A stretch of DNA of 50,336 nt. Source: Thiocystis minor (GTDB lineage: Bacteria; Pseudomonadota; Gammaproteobacteria; Chromatiales; Chromatiaceae). The translations under genes and the position numbers were made by a program. Where the stretch lies: assembly GCF_016653465.1 (NCBI RefSeq), contig NZ_NHSQ01000061.1:1-50336 (forward strand), written 5' to 3'. Under the pieces are notes generated by a model. That model did not search any database. It was not told the origin of the DNA and saw only the letters and a list, made by a program, of their open reading frames with translations. Below are positions 35,300-45,864 of this stretch, piece by piece. Every line of letters begins with the position of its first letter. The stretch's first letter is position 1.

Positions 35300-36202
35300 A
35301 TGACCGACCACCCGACCCCCTCTCCGCGCGAGCGCCTGTTCGTCGCGCTTCAGCATGTCCTGCCGCAGCACGGGCTTTCAACCTTGATGCACCGGCTCGC
35401 GCGCGTGCGCTGGCGCCCGCTCAAGGCGCTCCTGATTCGCGCATTCGCGCGACTCTATCGGATCGACATGAGCCTGGCGGTGGAGCCCGAACTGTCCGCC
35501 TATCCCCATTTCAACGCTTTCTTCACCCGCGCGCTGCGCCCGGACGCCCGACCGCTCGATCCGGATCCACGCGCGGTCCTCTGCCCGGTGGACGGCACCA
35601 TCAGCCAGATCGGCCGGATCGCGGCGGGCCGGCTGATTCAGGCCAAGGGACACGACTACGGGGCGGACGCGCTGCTGGGGCTGGCGAACGGTGTGGCGCA
35701 TCCGTTCGATGGCGGCGTCTTCGCCACCATCTATCTGTCGCCGAGCGATTACCATCGGATTCACATGCCGCTCGCCGGCGCGCTCGCCGAAATGACTTAT
35801 GCGCCGGGTCGACTCTTCAGCGTCAACAACAGCACGGCCAAGCTCGTGCCTGGGCTGTTCGCGCGCAACGAGCGGGTGGTCTGCCGCTTCGCGACCGAGG
35901 CGGGCGAGATGGCCCTCGTGCTGGTGGGCGCGATCTTCGTCGGCGGCATCGAGACCGTCTGGGCGGGCGCGATCACGCCGCCGCACTCGGGGCGCGCGCT
36001 CCAGCATTGGGACCATCGCAACGATACCGATCCCATCCGCCTGGAACGCGGCGCCGAGATGGGCCGCTTCAATCTTGGATCGACCGTGGTTCTGCTCTTT
36101 CCGCCCGGGCGGATCGAATGGGAGTCAAACCTTGCTCCCGGGCAGCAGGTTCGGCTGGGTCAGCGGCTTGGGGTTTTGCAGTCGTATAGCCTTCGCACCT
36201 GA
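35300..36202 (+). CDS. psd: phosphatidylserine decarboxylase proenzyme
   Basis: This 300-residue membrane-associated enzyme makes phosphatidylethanolamine from phosphatidylserine. The self-cleavage motif L-G-S261-T is intact ([11 protein letters not shown]), Ser261 becoming the pyruvoyl group. The other catalytic segments P-V-D-G-T and D-Y-H-R-I-H-M-P are present. Length matches the bacterial type I enzymes. It follows the Sco-like gene by 11 bases and likely shares its transcript. Confidence 0.95.
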   Translation: MTDHPTPSPRERLFVALQHVLPQHGLSTLMHRLARVRWRPLKALLIRAFARLYRIDMSLAVEPELSAYPHFNAFFTRALRPDARPLDPDPRAVLCPVDGTISQIGRIAAGRLIQAKGHDYGADALLGLANGVAHPFDGGVFATIYLSPSDYHRIHMPLAGALAEMTYAPGRLFSVNNSTAKLVPGLFARNERVVCRFATEAGEMALVLVGAIFVGGIETVWAGAITPPHSGRALQHWDHRNDTDPIRLERGAEMGRFNLGSTVVLLFPPGRIEWESNLAPGQQVRLGQRLGVLQSYSLRT

Positions 36203-36245
36203 TAAATGGTCACTGTCAGCCAAATTCATCATGAGTCTATTGAGC

Positions 36246-37157
36246 ATGAATATCGAGGACATCAAGCAGCAGCTCTCAATCTACGAGCGCAAATTTCCCG
36301 AGGCGGCCGTGCGGGCCGCCATGGAACAACGGGAGGCGATGACGCCGATTCTCTTGGACTGTCTGCAGGAGACAGCCGACGATCCGTGGATGGTCGCGGA
36401 GAACGAGGATGGCATGCTCCAAGTGTATGCGATGTACCTGCTGGCGCAGTTTCGAGAGCGGGCCGCCTACCCGATGCTGGTGAAGCTGTTCTCCACGCCG
36501 GGCGAGGTGTGTTTCGATCTGGCTGGCGATGTAGTGACGGACGGACTGGATCGCATCCTGGCCACGCTGTACGACGGCGACGTGGATTCGATCAAGCGCA
36601 TGATCGAGAACCGCGAGGTGAACGAGTATGTGCGAAGCACCTGCATGCGAGTGCTGGTCACGCTCGTCGCCTGGGGGGATCTGGAACGCGAGGCTGTCGT
36701 CGAGTATTTCCGAAGTTTGTTCGATGGCAGGCTGGAACGCGACGCGGATTTCCTGTGGGGATCGCTGGTGAGCAGTTGTTGCGATCTCTACCCTGAAGAA
36801 CTCTTGCCGGACATCGAGCGCGCCTTCGCGGACGATCTGGTGGATACCTTCTACATCGGGATGGACAGTGTTGAGGAGTCGATGGCCCAAGGCAAGGAGC
36901 AGGCGATACGACAAGGGACTCGTCATGGACCAATCGAAGATACCGTGGCAGAGATGAGTTGGTGGGCATATTTCAAGGAGGAGGAGCCTAAAACGACGAT
37001 TCCCGTTCCGGCGATCTCGCAAGGGACTCGGGTCAAGGCGGCGACTCCCGCTCCGGTGACCGCACAAAGAACTCTGGTCAAGGCGCCCAAGGTCGGTCGC
37101 AACGATCCCTGCCCCTGTGGCAGCGGGAAAAAATTCAAGAAATGCTGCGGGCGCTGA
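36246..37157 (+). CDS. DUF1186 / SEC-C motif protein
   Basis: About 303 residues from the ATG at 36246 ([10 protein letters not shown]); an ATG at 36231 is an alternative. The first 220 residues are all-helical and HEAT-like ([37 protein letters not shown]), matching DUF1186. A low-complexity linker with repeated Q-G-T-R leads to a C-terminal SEC-C zinc motif ([13 protein letters not shown]), as in SecA where it binds SecB or ribosomes. The role is unknown; a scaffold binding nucleic acid or a partner protein is plausible. No SD stands out at either start. Confidence 0.8.
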   Translation: MNIEDIKQQLSIYERKFPEAAVRAAMEQREAMTPILLDCLQETADDPWMVAENEDGMLQVYAMYLLAQFRERAAYPMLVKLFSTPGEVCFDLAGDVVTDGLDRILATLYDGDVDSIKRMIENREVNEYVRSTCMRVLVTLVAWGDLEREAVVEYFRSLFDGRLERDADFLWGSLVSSCCDLYPEELLPDIERAFADDLVDTFYIGMDSVEESMAQGKEQAIRQGTRHGPIEDTVAEMSWWAYFKEEEPKTTIPVPAISQGTRVKAATPAPVTAQRTLVKAPKVGRNDPCPCGSGKKFKKCCGR

Positions 37158-37501
37158 CGGAAGGGCCGGTCAGAAGAAGCCGAGCCGGGACCGTCAGTGG
37201 ATGCGTGAAACGGCGTACTCCCGGCTCGACGGGACGCGAGGGCTCGGTCGTCATTCGAGTCAGAATTGCTGCTTGGATCTACATTTAGCGCGCCGCCAAC
37301 CTGTCGGCGGTCCCAGGCAACCAGGCTTTAGATGATTTCCTGAAAACAATCGACCCACAGAGGCAGTTAATGGACAGGGTTTCGCAGGATGAACAGGATT
37401 TCGTAAAAAGCTGTTTTTGAATCCTGTGAATATTGAAACATCCTGTTAATCCTGTCCATTTGAAGCCTTGGGCATGGGCATGAACTTTCACAGAAATCGC
37501 C
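37158..37501. repeat. intergenic region with AACAGGAT-type inverted repeats
   Basis: This 344-base gap between convergent genes holds no gene I can support. At 37371-37460 GGACAGG, CAGGATGAACAGGATT on one side and AATCCTGTGAAT, ATCCTGTTAATCCTGTCC on the other make an imperfect stem-loop. It is built from copies of ACAGGAT. Similar CAGGAT/ATCCTG repeats are scattered in many bacterial genomes, so this is probably a dispersed repeat. It may also end transcription from both sides. Confidence 0.6.
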
Positions 37502-38475
37502 TTAGGCGATTTTCGGCTCCAAAGCGCAGGCATCGCCAGTGCCGATCCAGAATCCAAAACTCTTGCTCAAAAACTCCTCCCAGCGCATGTAGTGCGAGCC
37601 GTCGCAGGAGAAATTCAGTCCGACGATACCGTTGAAAATGTTGAGCGAGCCGGAGCGCAAATAGATGTTTTCGTCCATGAAACGCAACGCGCGGAACGTG
37701 CGGAAGACCTCGCCGACACGCTCCAGCGGAATCGCGGCATCCGCCGGATAGTCTCGCTGGGGGTAGGCCAGACAGATCCCGGGATTGGCCAGATCCTCAT
37801 AATCCAGAATGCGGAACCGAAAGGGATCCTCGATCAGCCACAGGGTCGCGCGCGAACTGGAAAAATGCAGTTTGCCGTGAAAGACGCCATGGACGGCGAC
37901 CAGCTCGACCAGCAGATCCAGAATCTCGTCGATCCGCCGATCCATCAGGCTCTCCACCCGCTCCTGCTGAAACAGCCCGCCGCGAATCGCCGGATCGCCC
38001 TTGAGCTGAAGCCAGCGGTCCGGCTGCTGGTAGATCTCGCGGGTCAGTGGCAGTTCGCGCAGATCGAAATCGGCGCCGAGAAAGCCGAGCAGACCGCCCT
38101 CTTCGTCATCGATGCGCTGAATCGCGGTCAGCGAGGGCCGCCGGGCGTTGCGGCTGAGATAGACCGGCGACAGCGAAAACCGCGCCCCGGCGAGCGCCTC
38201 CGCCAGATAGGGCCGCTCGCGACGGTTGCGCCCCAGATGCTCGGGAAGCCAGCCCTGGGGCGAGAGATTGGCGGTCAACTGATTGGCTTCGCCATCGAGC
38301 ACGTAGAGATATTTGCAGGAGGGCAGATTGGGCAGCGCATCCGCCAGAATCCGCTCCAGACCCGCGCGCTCGGGCCAGACCGAGCGGCAATCGCCGATGA
38401 GGCGTTCGAGCAGCCCGGCGAGCCGGCCCTGCAATAACATGCGCTGGCGCGCGACAGCGGTTTGAAGGGCCTGGC

Positions 38476-38479
<4 letters not shown>
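37502..38479 (-). CDS. PDC (Cache-like) sensor domain protein coupled to clpB
   Basis: 325 residues without signal peptide or membrane helix. Residues about 45-170 look like a PDC/Cache sensor fold ([48 protein letters not shown]). A helical linker leads to a second alpha/beta part with [11 protein letters not shown] and [22 protein letters not shown]. Cache domains normally sit outside the membrane, so a cytosolic version is odd. Its ATG overlaps the clpB stop (38476-38479), implying co-translation. Confidence 0.7.
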
Positions 38480-41076
<2,597 letters not shown>

Positions 41077-41116
41077 GGGTGCAATCCTGTCTAAATTTCC
41101 GGTTGATTTGTTGTGG

Positions 41117-41146
41117 AAATTGGGGCTTAACGACGACCGAATCAAG
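41117..41146 (-). promoter_or_regulatory. sigma-32 (heat-shock) type promoter of clpB
   Basis: On the minus strand CTTGATT (41140-41146) is followed after 14 bases by CCCCAATTT (41117-41125), close to the RpoH consensus CTTGAAA-N11-16-CCCCATnT. It sits 41 bases upstream of the clpB ATG, exactly where a heat-shock promoter is expected, and just outside the end of the Uma2 gene. Confidence 0.65.
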
Positions 41147-41161
41147 CCGCCGCCGATCGCA

Positions 41162-41755
41162 TCAGGGATCGACCGGAGGCAGACGCGCGCTGAGTTCGTC
41201 CCAGGCGATGACCACGCCGGGCAGGATGCCGACCGGGGTTTCGCCGACCAGTTCGCCAACCTCGGGCTTGCCGAATTGACCGTCCGCCAGACGATAGATC
41301 GTCAACATACGATCGATCGGATGCACCAGCCAGTATTCGCGCACCCCGGCACGCTCGTAGACCTGACGCTTGCGCCAGTGGTCATGGCTGGCGGTCCCCG
41401 GCGAGAGCACTTCGACCACCAGATCCGGCGCGCCGCGCACCCCGCGCCGGTCGAGTTTGGCGGGATCGCAGACCACCAGCACGTCGGGCTGCACCACGGT
41501 GTCGATGCGTTCGTCCACCTCGCCAGCCTTGGGCAGACGCACATCGAGTGGGGCAATGAAGGGGCGGCAGGGTTGGTGGCGCAAGGCATTGGCAATCTGG
41601 CGATAGATCTCGCCCGCCACGTCCTGATGCTCCAGGGTCGGCGCCGGAGCCATCGCCCAGGCCACACCGTCGATGAGTTCGTAACGAACCTCGTCGGGCC
41701 AGGCCAGATAATCGGCGTAGGTGTGAGCGTCGGTGTCGCGTTGCGCCAGGGCCAT
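41162..41755 (-). CDS. Uma2 family endonuclease-fold protein
   Basis: The start at 41755 (GGAGA 7 bases upstream) gives 197 residues. PD-(D/E)xK-type fold with the Uma2 marks [12 protein letters not shown], then [20 protein letters not shown] and [16 protein letters not shown]. The D (Q-P-D) and E-V-L (E-x-K-like) catalytic positions are present. Members are numerous in cyanobacteria and phototrophs, with no proven role. It stands between clpB and the divergent oxyR. It is probably transcribed separately from clpB, which has its own promoter. Confidence 0.88.
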   Translation of the reverse strand: MALAQRDTDAHTYADYLAWPDEVRYELIDGVAWAMAPAPTLEHQDVAGEIYRQIANALRHQPCRPFIAPLDVRLPKAGEVDERIDTVVQPDVLVVCDPAKLDRRGVRGAPDLVVEVLSPGTASHDHWRKRQVYERAGVREYWLVHPIDRMLTIYRLADGQFGKPEVGELVGETPVGILPGVVIAWDELSARLPPVDP

Positions 41756-41874
41756 GATTCGGGTCTCCGGTTGGTTGATGCGCTGATCCACGCAGGCTCG
41801 CTTCGACACGATCATAGACGCTGCCAGTGCACGTCAGTCAGCGCGCCAGCATCGATTTCCGCTATCATGCACGG

Positions 41875-42792
41875 GTGAACCTTCGCGATCTCAAATATAT
41901 CCTCGCCGTCGCCGAGACGCGCCATTTCGGGCGCGCCGCAGAGCGTTGTTTCGTCAGTCAACCGACACTGAGCGGTCAGATCAAGAAACTGGAGGACGAA
42001 CTCGATGTCGTCATCTTCGAGCGAACCAACCGTTCCGTCGAGGTGACTCCCGTCGGCGAGGTCATCCTGAATCATGCCCGTCTGGCCCTGGAACAGGCGG
42101 AGGCGATCGAACAGGTCGCTCGCGCCCATCAAGATCCCCTCGCCGGTCCGCTGCGAATCGGCGCCATTCCGACCCTCGCCCCCTATCTGATGCCCCTGGT
42201 TCTGATTCCCCTGAAGCGCACCTATCCGAAACTCCGGCTGGTGCTGTCCGAGGAGATCACCGACTCGCTGCTGAGCCGTCTCGCGCATCATGAAATCGAT
42301 GCCGCCCTGCTCGCCACGCCGGTGGACGAGACCGATTTCGACACCATGCCCCTGTTTGACGAGCCCTTTTGGCTCGCGCACCCCATGGATCATCCGCTCA
42401 ACGAACGCGACGAAATCCGCGCCCAGGATCTGGAGAACATTGACCTGCTGTTGTTGGCCGATGGCCACTGTCTCACCCATCAGGTCATGGATGTCTGCCG
42501 TCTCGCCGAACGCCCGACGCATGGCGAAATGGCGGATCTACGGGCCGCGAGCCTGGAAACCCTGTTGCAATTGGTCGGCGCCGGCTTCGGTTGCACCTTG
42601 GTACCGGCACTGGCGATCCGTGGCGGCTGGATGGCCGACAGCGGCATCATTGCCCGCCCCCTTGATCTGCCGGATGCTTATCGTCGCATCTCGCTGGTCT
42701 ACCGCCGCAGCTTTCCCCGTCGTCGCGCGCTGGAGGTCTTCGCCGAGATCGTGCGCGAACACCTGCCGAAAACGGTTAGACGCATCAACTGA
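41875..42792 (+). CDS. oxyR: hydrogen-peroxide-responsive regulator OxyR
   Basis: From the GTG at 41875 the protein is 305 residues, the same length as E. coli OxyR. The redox pair falls at the same numbers, Cys199 (A-D-G-H-C-L) and Cys208 (M-D-V-C-R-L). The LysR-type winged helix (M-N-L-R-D-L-K-Y-I-L-A-V-A-E-T-R-H-F-G-R-A-A) is at the N-terminus. It senses peroxide through a disulfide and activates antioxidant genes. A longer start at 41827 adds 16 residues with no support. It is divergent from the Uma2 gene across 119 bases. Confidence 0.95.
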   Translation: MNLRDLKYILAVAETRHFGRAAERCFVSQPTLSGQIKKLEDELDVVIFERTNRSVEVTPVGEVILNHARLALEQAEAIEQVARAHQDPLAGPLRIGAIPTLAPYLMPLVLIPLKRTYPKLRLVLSEEITDSLLSRLAHHEIDAALLATPVDETDFDTMPLFDEPFWLAHPMDHPLNERDEIRAQDLENIDLLLLADGHCLTHQVMDVCRLAERPTHGEMADLRAASLETLLQLVGAGFGCTLVPALAIRGGWMADSGIIARPLDLPDAYRRISLVYRRSFPRRRALEVFAEIVREHLPKTVRRIN

Positions 42793-43149
42793 CCGATATC
42801 AACGGATTGAACGAAACGAATAGCGAATTCGCCAATCTGTCGGTTTTCGACCAAATCGAATCTCCCGCCGCCCTTGACGAAAGGTGGGTTTATCTGCTAG
42901 TTGTTTACTAGGCCACACGTTGCGGAAAGGAGAAAAATGGTTCGCGAACCTCGCTGAAATGCCTGATTCGCGCTACCATTTACCCTACTAAACGATAGGA
43001 TTGCGAGTCGCAATGTTGTTCGCTCGCAACTGACTTCGTGGGTCCACGGATGGTTTTCATGGCACTACGTTTGCTTAATTTAAATTAGCCAGAAGCTAAA
43101 TCAGCAATCATTGTCCCGTCGATACATCACGCTATAGGGGATATTTATC
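42793..43149 (+). promoter_or_regulatory. long regulatory leader before the 66-residue gene
   Basis: The gap holds several signals. GCGAATTCGC is a palindrome near 42825. A strong AAAGGAG (42926-42932) precedes a 6-codon frame (42937-42957, M-V-R-E-P-R), which is followed by a 10-codon frame (42959-42991). A palindrome ATTGCGA-G-TCGCAAT lies at 43000-43014 and a sigma-54 promoter at 43060-43075. The palindrome lies 46 bases before the promoter and could be an activator site. No larger gene is seen. Confidence 0.5.
43060..43075 (+). promoter_or_regulatory. sigma-54 (RpoN) promoter, consensus match
   Basis: TGGCAC, five bases, then TTGCT: the full -24/-12 consensus with GG and GC separated by exactly 10 bases. 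Transcription would start about 12 bases further on (near 43087), leaving a 60-base leader before the ATG at 43150. This implies an enhancer-binding activator and conditional expression of the downstream small gene. Confidence 0.7.
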
Positions 43150-43350
43150 ATGAGCACCAAACAATCGCTCGCTATCTGGGAACTCTGCCGGCAAGGATTT
43201 CCGCTCTCCGCGGACGACGCCGCCAAGTGCTGGCAAAGCGGCCATCGTTTCGACTTACGTGAAAAATTCACCGTCGAACTGGGTCGATCGCTGGAGGATC
43301 TGATCGATCAGTGTAATTGGGAAATCGAAAAGAAAAGAGAAACCGCTTGA
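43150..43350 (+). CDS. 66-residue protein of unknown function, sigma-54 promoter upstream
   Basis: Begins M-S-T-K-Q-S-L-A-I-W-E-L-C-R-Q-G-F-P-L-S. It is charged and largely helical, with two cysteines near positions 13 and 27 and a third near 60 (D-Q-C-N-W-E-I-E-K-K-R). No signal peptide or membrane span. AGGGGATAT precedes the ATG by a usual distance. A hairpin follows 39 bases after the stop, so it is a single-gene unit with its own promoter. I recognise no family. The lysine/glutamate-rich end and soluble helices suggest a small regulatory or adaptor protein, but that is a guess. Confidence 0.75.
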   Translation: MSTKQSLAIWELCRQGFPLSADDAAKCWQSGHRFDLREKFTVELGRSLEDLIDQCNWEIEKKRETA

Positions 43351-43388
43351 TTCAAAAAGAAAATAACAATATTTGCTGACCAAGACGA

Positions 43389-43406
43389 ACGGCGCGTTAG
43401 CGCCGT
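43389..43406 (+). terminator. hairpin after the 66-residue gene
   Basis: ACGGCGC, loop GTTA, GCGCCGT (7-bp GC-rich stem) followed by CCGCTCTCTTC. The T-tract is weak, but position and stability fit a terminator. The rest of the 276-base gap to the next gene shows nothing else I can support. Confidence 0.55.
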
Positions 43407-43626
43407 CCGCTCTCTTCAGACGGCGTATCGCTCCTCGCTTTCTGAGTTGCCCTGCCTCCAGAAGATCAATATGGTGAGCGCAGAATTCCCTCACTCGCCT
43501 CGCCCAGCCACCGCGATCCCCAACTCTTTGTCGGGGTATGCGCGGTACGCCGGTCCAGATTGATGCATCGGAAGGCGGTTATCCAAGGATTTAGTCGATT
43601 GCCAACTATTTCGAAGGAAGGCCCAG

Positions 43627-45840
43627 ATGTCAGCAACTCTTCTGATCGTCGACGACGTACCGGAAAACCTAGCCATTCTCGGCCAGTTGCTACGCGCGGC
43701 CGGTTACCGCGTCAGGGCGGCCAACCGCGGAGCCGTCGCGCTGAAATATGCCACGCTGGAACCGCCGCCTGACCTAATCCTGCTCGACCTGATGATGCCC
43801 GAAATGGACGGGCACGAGGTGCTGGACCATCTGCGCGCCGACCCGCGAACCCGCGAGATTCCGGTCATCTTCGTCACGGCCATGGACAGCGCCGAGACCG
43901 AGACGCTGTGTCTGGAGCAGGGCGCCGCGGATTTCGTCACCAAACCCATCGTCGCCTCGGTCGTGCTGGCGCGGGTGCGCAACCAACTGGAACTGCGGCG
44001 CGCGCGCGCCTGGCTACTCGATCAGAACGCCTTTCTGGAAACCGAAGTCGCGCGCCGCGTCGCCGAAGTCCAGGCCATCCGGGACGAGAGCGAACGCAAA
44101 GCGAATTTTGACGACCTGACCGGACTGCCCAACCGCAATCTGCTCGACGACCGTCTGGCGCAAGCCATCGAGCGCAGTCGCGCCGACGCCAGCCCGCTGA
44201 TCGTCCTGATGTTGAGCCTCGACCGTTTCAAAAGCGTCAATGCGCATCTCGGGCGCGGCGCCGGCGACCGCGCGCTGCGGTTGGTGGCGGAGCGTCTGGC
44301 GCGTCTGACGGCGGCGACGGACACCCTGGCACGCGTCGAAGGCGACGAATTCATCCTGGTGATGAAAGCCGACGAGCGCGAGGCGGTCACCCGTTACGCC
44401 CAGCCGATGCTCGATGCCGTGATGGCGCCGCTGAGCATCGACGAACATGAAATCGTGCTCTCCGCCAGCATCGGCATGGCCACGTTCCCCAAGGATGGCG
44501 ACACGGCCGACCGGCTGCTGCGCCATGCCACGGTGGCCCTGTCCAAAATCAAGATCGCCGGGGGACAGGGATTCCGCTTTTATGCCCCGGCCATGAACGT
44601 GCGCGCCCTGGAACGTCTCGATCTGGAGCGCGATCTGCGCGAGGCAATCCAGAAGGGCGGGCTGTCGCTCCATTATCAGCCGCAGATCGACCTGCGTAAC
44701 GGTCAGATCATCGGCGCCGAGGCGCTGGCACGCTGGCAGCACCCGCGACGCGACTGGATTTCTCCGGGCGACTTCATCCCGCTGGCGGAAGAATCCGGAC
44801 TCATCGGCCCGCTGGGCAAGTGGGTTCTCCACGAAGCCTGCCGCCAGAACCAAGCCTGGCAGACAGCCGGACTGCCGCCGGTGACGGTCGCGGTCAATGT
44901 ATCGGCGCTCCAGTTTGCCGCCTACGATGTCGTGGACTTGACCGCAACCATCCTGCGCGAGACCGGACTCGCCCCCGAATATCTGGAACTCGAACTGACC
45001 GAAAGCGCCGCGATGGCCGATACGCTGGCCTTCATCGAGGCCACGCATCGCCTGAAGGAACTCGCGATCTCGCTCTCCATCGACGATTTCGGCACCGGTT
45101 TTTCCTCGCTCAGCTATCTGCGCCGATTCCGCATCGATCGGCTGAAGATTGACCAGACCTTCGTCCGGGATATCGTGCAGGATCCCAGCAGCGCGGCGAT
45201 CGTCGCGGCGATTATCAACCTGGCGCACAGCCTCAATCTGGCCGCCATCGCCGAGGGGGTGGAAACCGAGGCGCAACTCCGGTTTCTGCGCGCGCAGGAT
45301 TGCGACGAGATGCAGGGCTATTATTTCAGTCGACCGCTCCCCGCGTCCGAGTTCGAGGCCCTGCTGCGCTCGGAGCGCCTGCTGGCGTTTCCGACCGAGA
45401 CCGTCGCCGCCAGCCGTACTCTGTTGCTGGTCGACGACGACCCGCAAATTCGCTTTATGCTCGAACGTCTGTTCGCTCACGAGGGCTATCGTGTTCTGAC
45501 CGCCGGCGACGGCTACGCCGCGCTGGAACTGCTCGCCCTGAACGCGGTGGACGTCGTGGTCTCTGACGCCGACATGCCGCGGATGGACGGTGCCGAGTTT
45601 CTCGTCCGGGTCAGCGCCATGTATCCCGGGACCATGCGGATCCTGCTCTCCGGCACCATCGATCCAAAACTCATCGCCAAATCCGTCAATCAAGGAGAGA
45701 TCTTCAAGTTTCTGACCAAGCCGTGGAAGACCGCCGAGCTGCGCGAGGCGGTCCGGGAAGCCTTCCGGATCATCGAGCATCGCGCCAAGCGGCATCCGCT
45801 CGCCCTCCCTGGCGGCGGCATGGACTCGAAGCCCGTGTAG
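43627..45840 (+). CDS. REC-GGDEF(degenerate)-EAL-REC cyclic-di-GMP signalling protein
   Basis: 737 residues. REC1 (about 4-118, phospho-Asp54 in I-L-L-D-L-M-M-P); a short coiled coil; a GGDEF domain (about 155-320) whose active loop reads E-G-D-E-F at 238-242 with the first Gly replaced. The EAL domain (about 335-575) has E365-A-L, E-L-T-E-S, S-I-D-D-F-G-T-G-F-S-S-L and E-G-V-E-T intact. REC2 (about 597-715) has S-D-A-D-M-P-R-M-D-G and K-P-W. Likely a c-di-GMP phosphodiesterase whose GGDEF part is regulatory. The next gene, 24 bases on, encodes a histidine kinase that could phosphorylate one or both REC domains. Confidence 0.9.
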   Translation: MSATLLIVDDVPENLAILGQLLRAAGYRVRAANRGAVALKYATLEPPPDLILLDLMMPEMDGHEVLDHLRADPRTREIPVIFVTAMDSAETETLCLEQGAADFVTKPIVASVVLARVRNQLELRRARAWLLDQNAFLETEVARRVAEVQAIRDESERKANFDDLTGLPNRNLLDDRLAQAIERSRADASPLIVLMLSLDRFKSVNAHLGRGAGDRALRLVAERLARLTAATDTLARVEGDEFILVMKADEREAVTRYAQPMLDAVMAPLSIDEHEIVLSASIGMATFPKDGDTADRLLRHATVALSKIKIAGGQGFRFYAPAMNVRALERLDLERDLREAIQKGGLSLHYQPQIDLRNGQIIGAEALARWQHPRRDWISPGDFIPLAEESGLIGPLGKWVLHEACRQNQAWQTAGLPPVTVAVNVSALQFAAYDVVDLTATILRETGLAPEYLELELTESAAMADTLAFIEATHRLKELAISLSIDDFGTGFSSLSYLRRFRIDRLKIDQTFVRDIVQDPSSAAIVAAIINLAHSLNLAAIAEGVETEAQLRFLRAQDCDEMQGYYFSRPLPASEFEALLRSERLLAFPTETVAASRTLLLVDDDPQIRFMLERLFAHEGYRVLTAGDGYAALELLALNAVDVVVSDADMPRMDGAEFLVRVSAMYPGTMRILLSGTIDPKLIAKSVNQGEIFKFLTKPWKTAELREAVREAFRIIEHRAKRHPLALPGGGMDSKPV

Positions 45841-45864
45841 CGGACGCCTTTCCGAGAAGCGACC

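Noticed and set aside
41812-42522. 236-codon minus-strand frame opposite oxyR
   Set aside because: Shadow of oxyR, which has the exact length and cysteine positions of the family.
42975-42995. ACTAAACGAT motif similar to the TetR-type operator at 32040-32055
   Set aside because: Only about ten bases match and no palindrome forms here; probably coincidence.
44014-45795. 593-codon minus-strand frame
   Set aside because: Antisense to the REC-GGDEF-EAL-REC gene with intact motifs. No domain is recognisable in the shadow.
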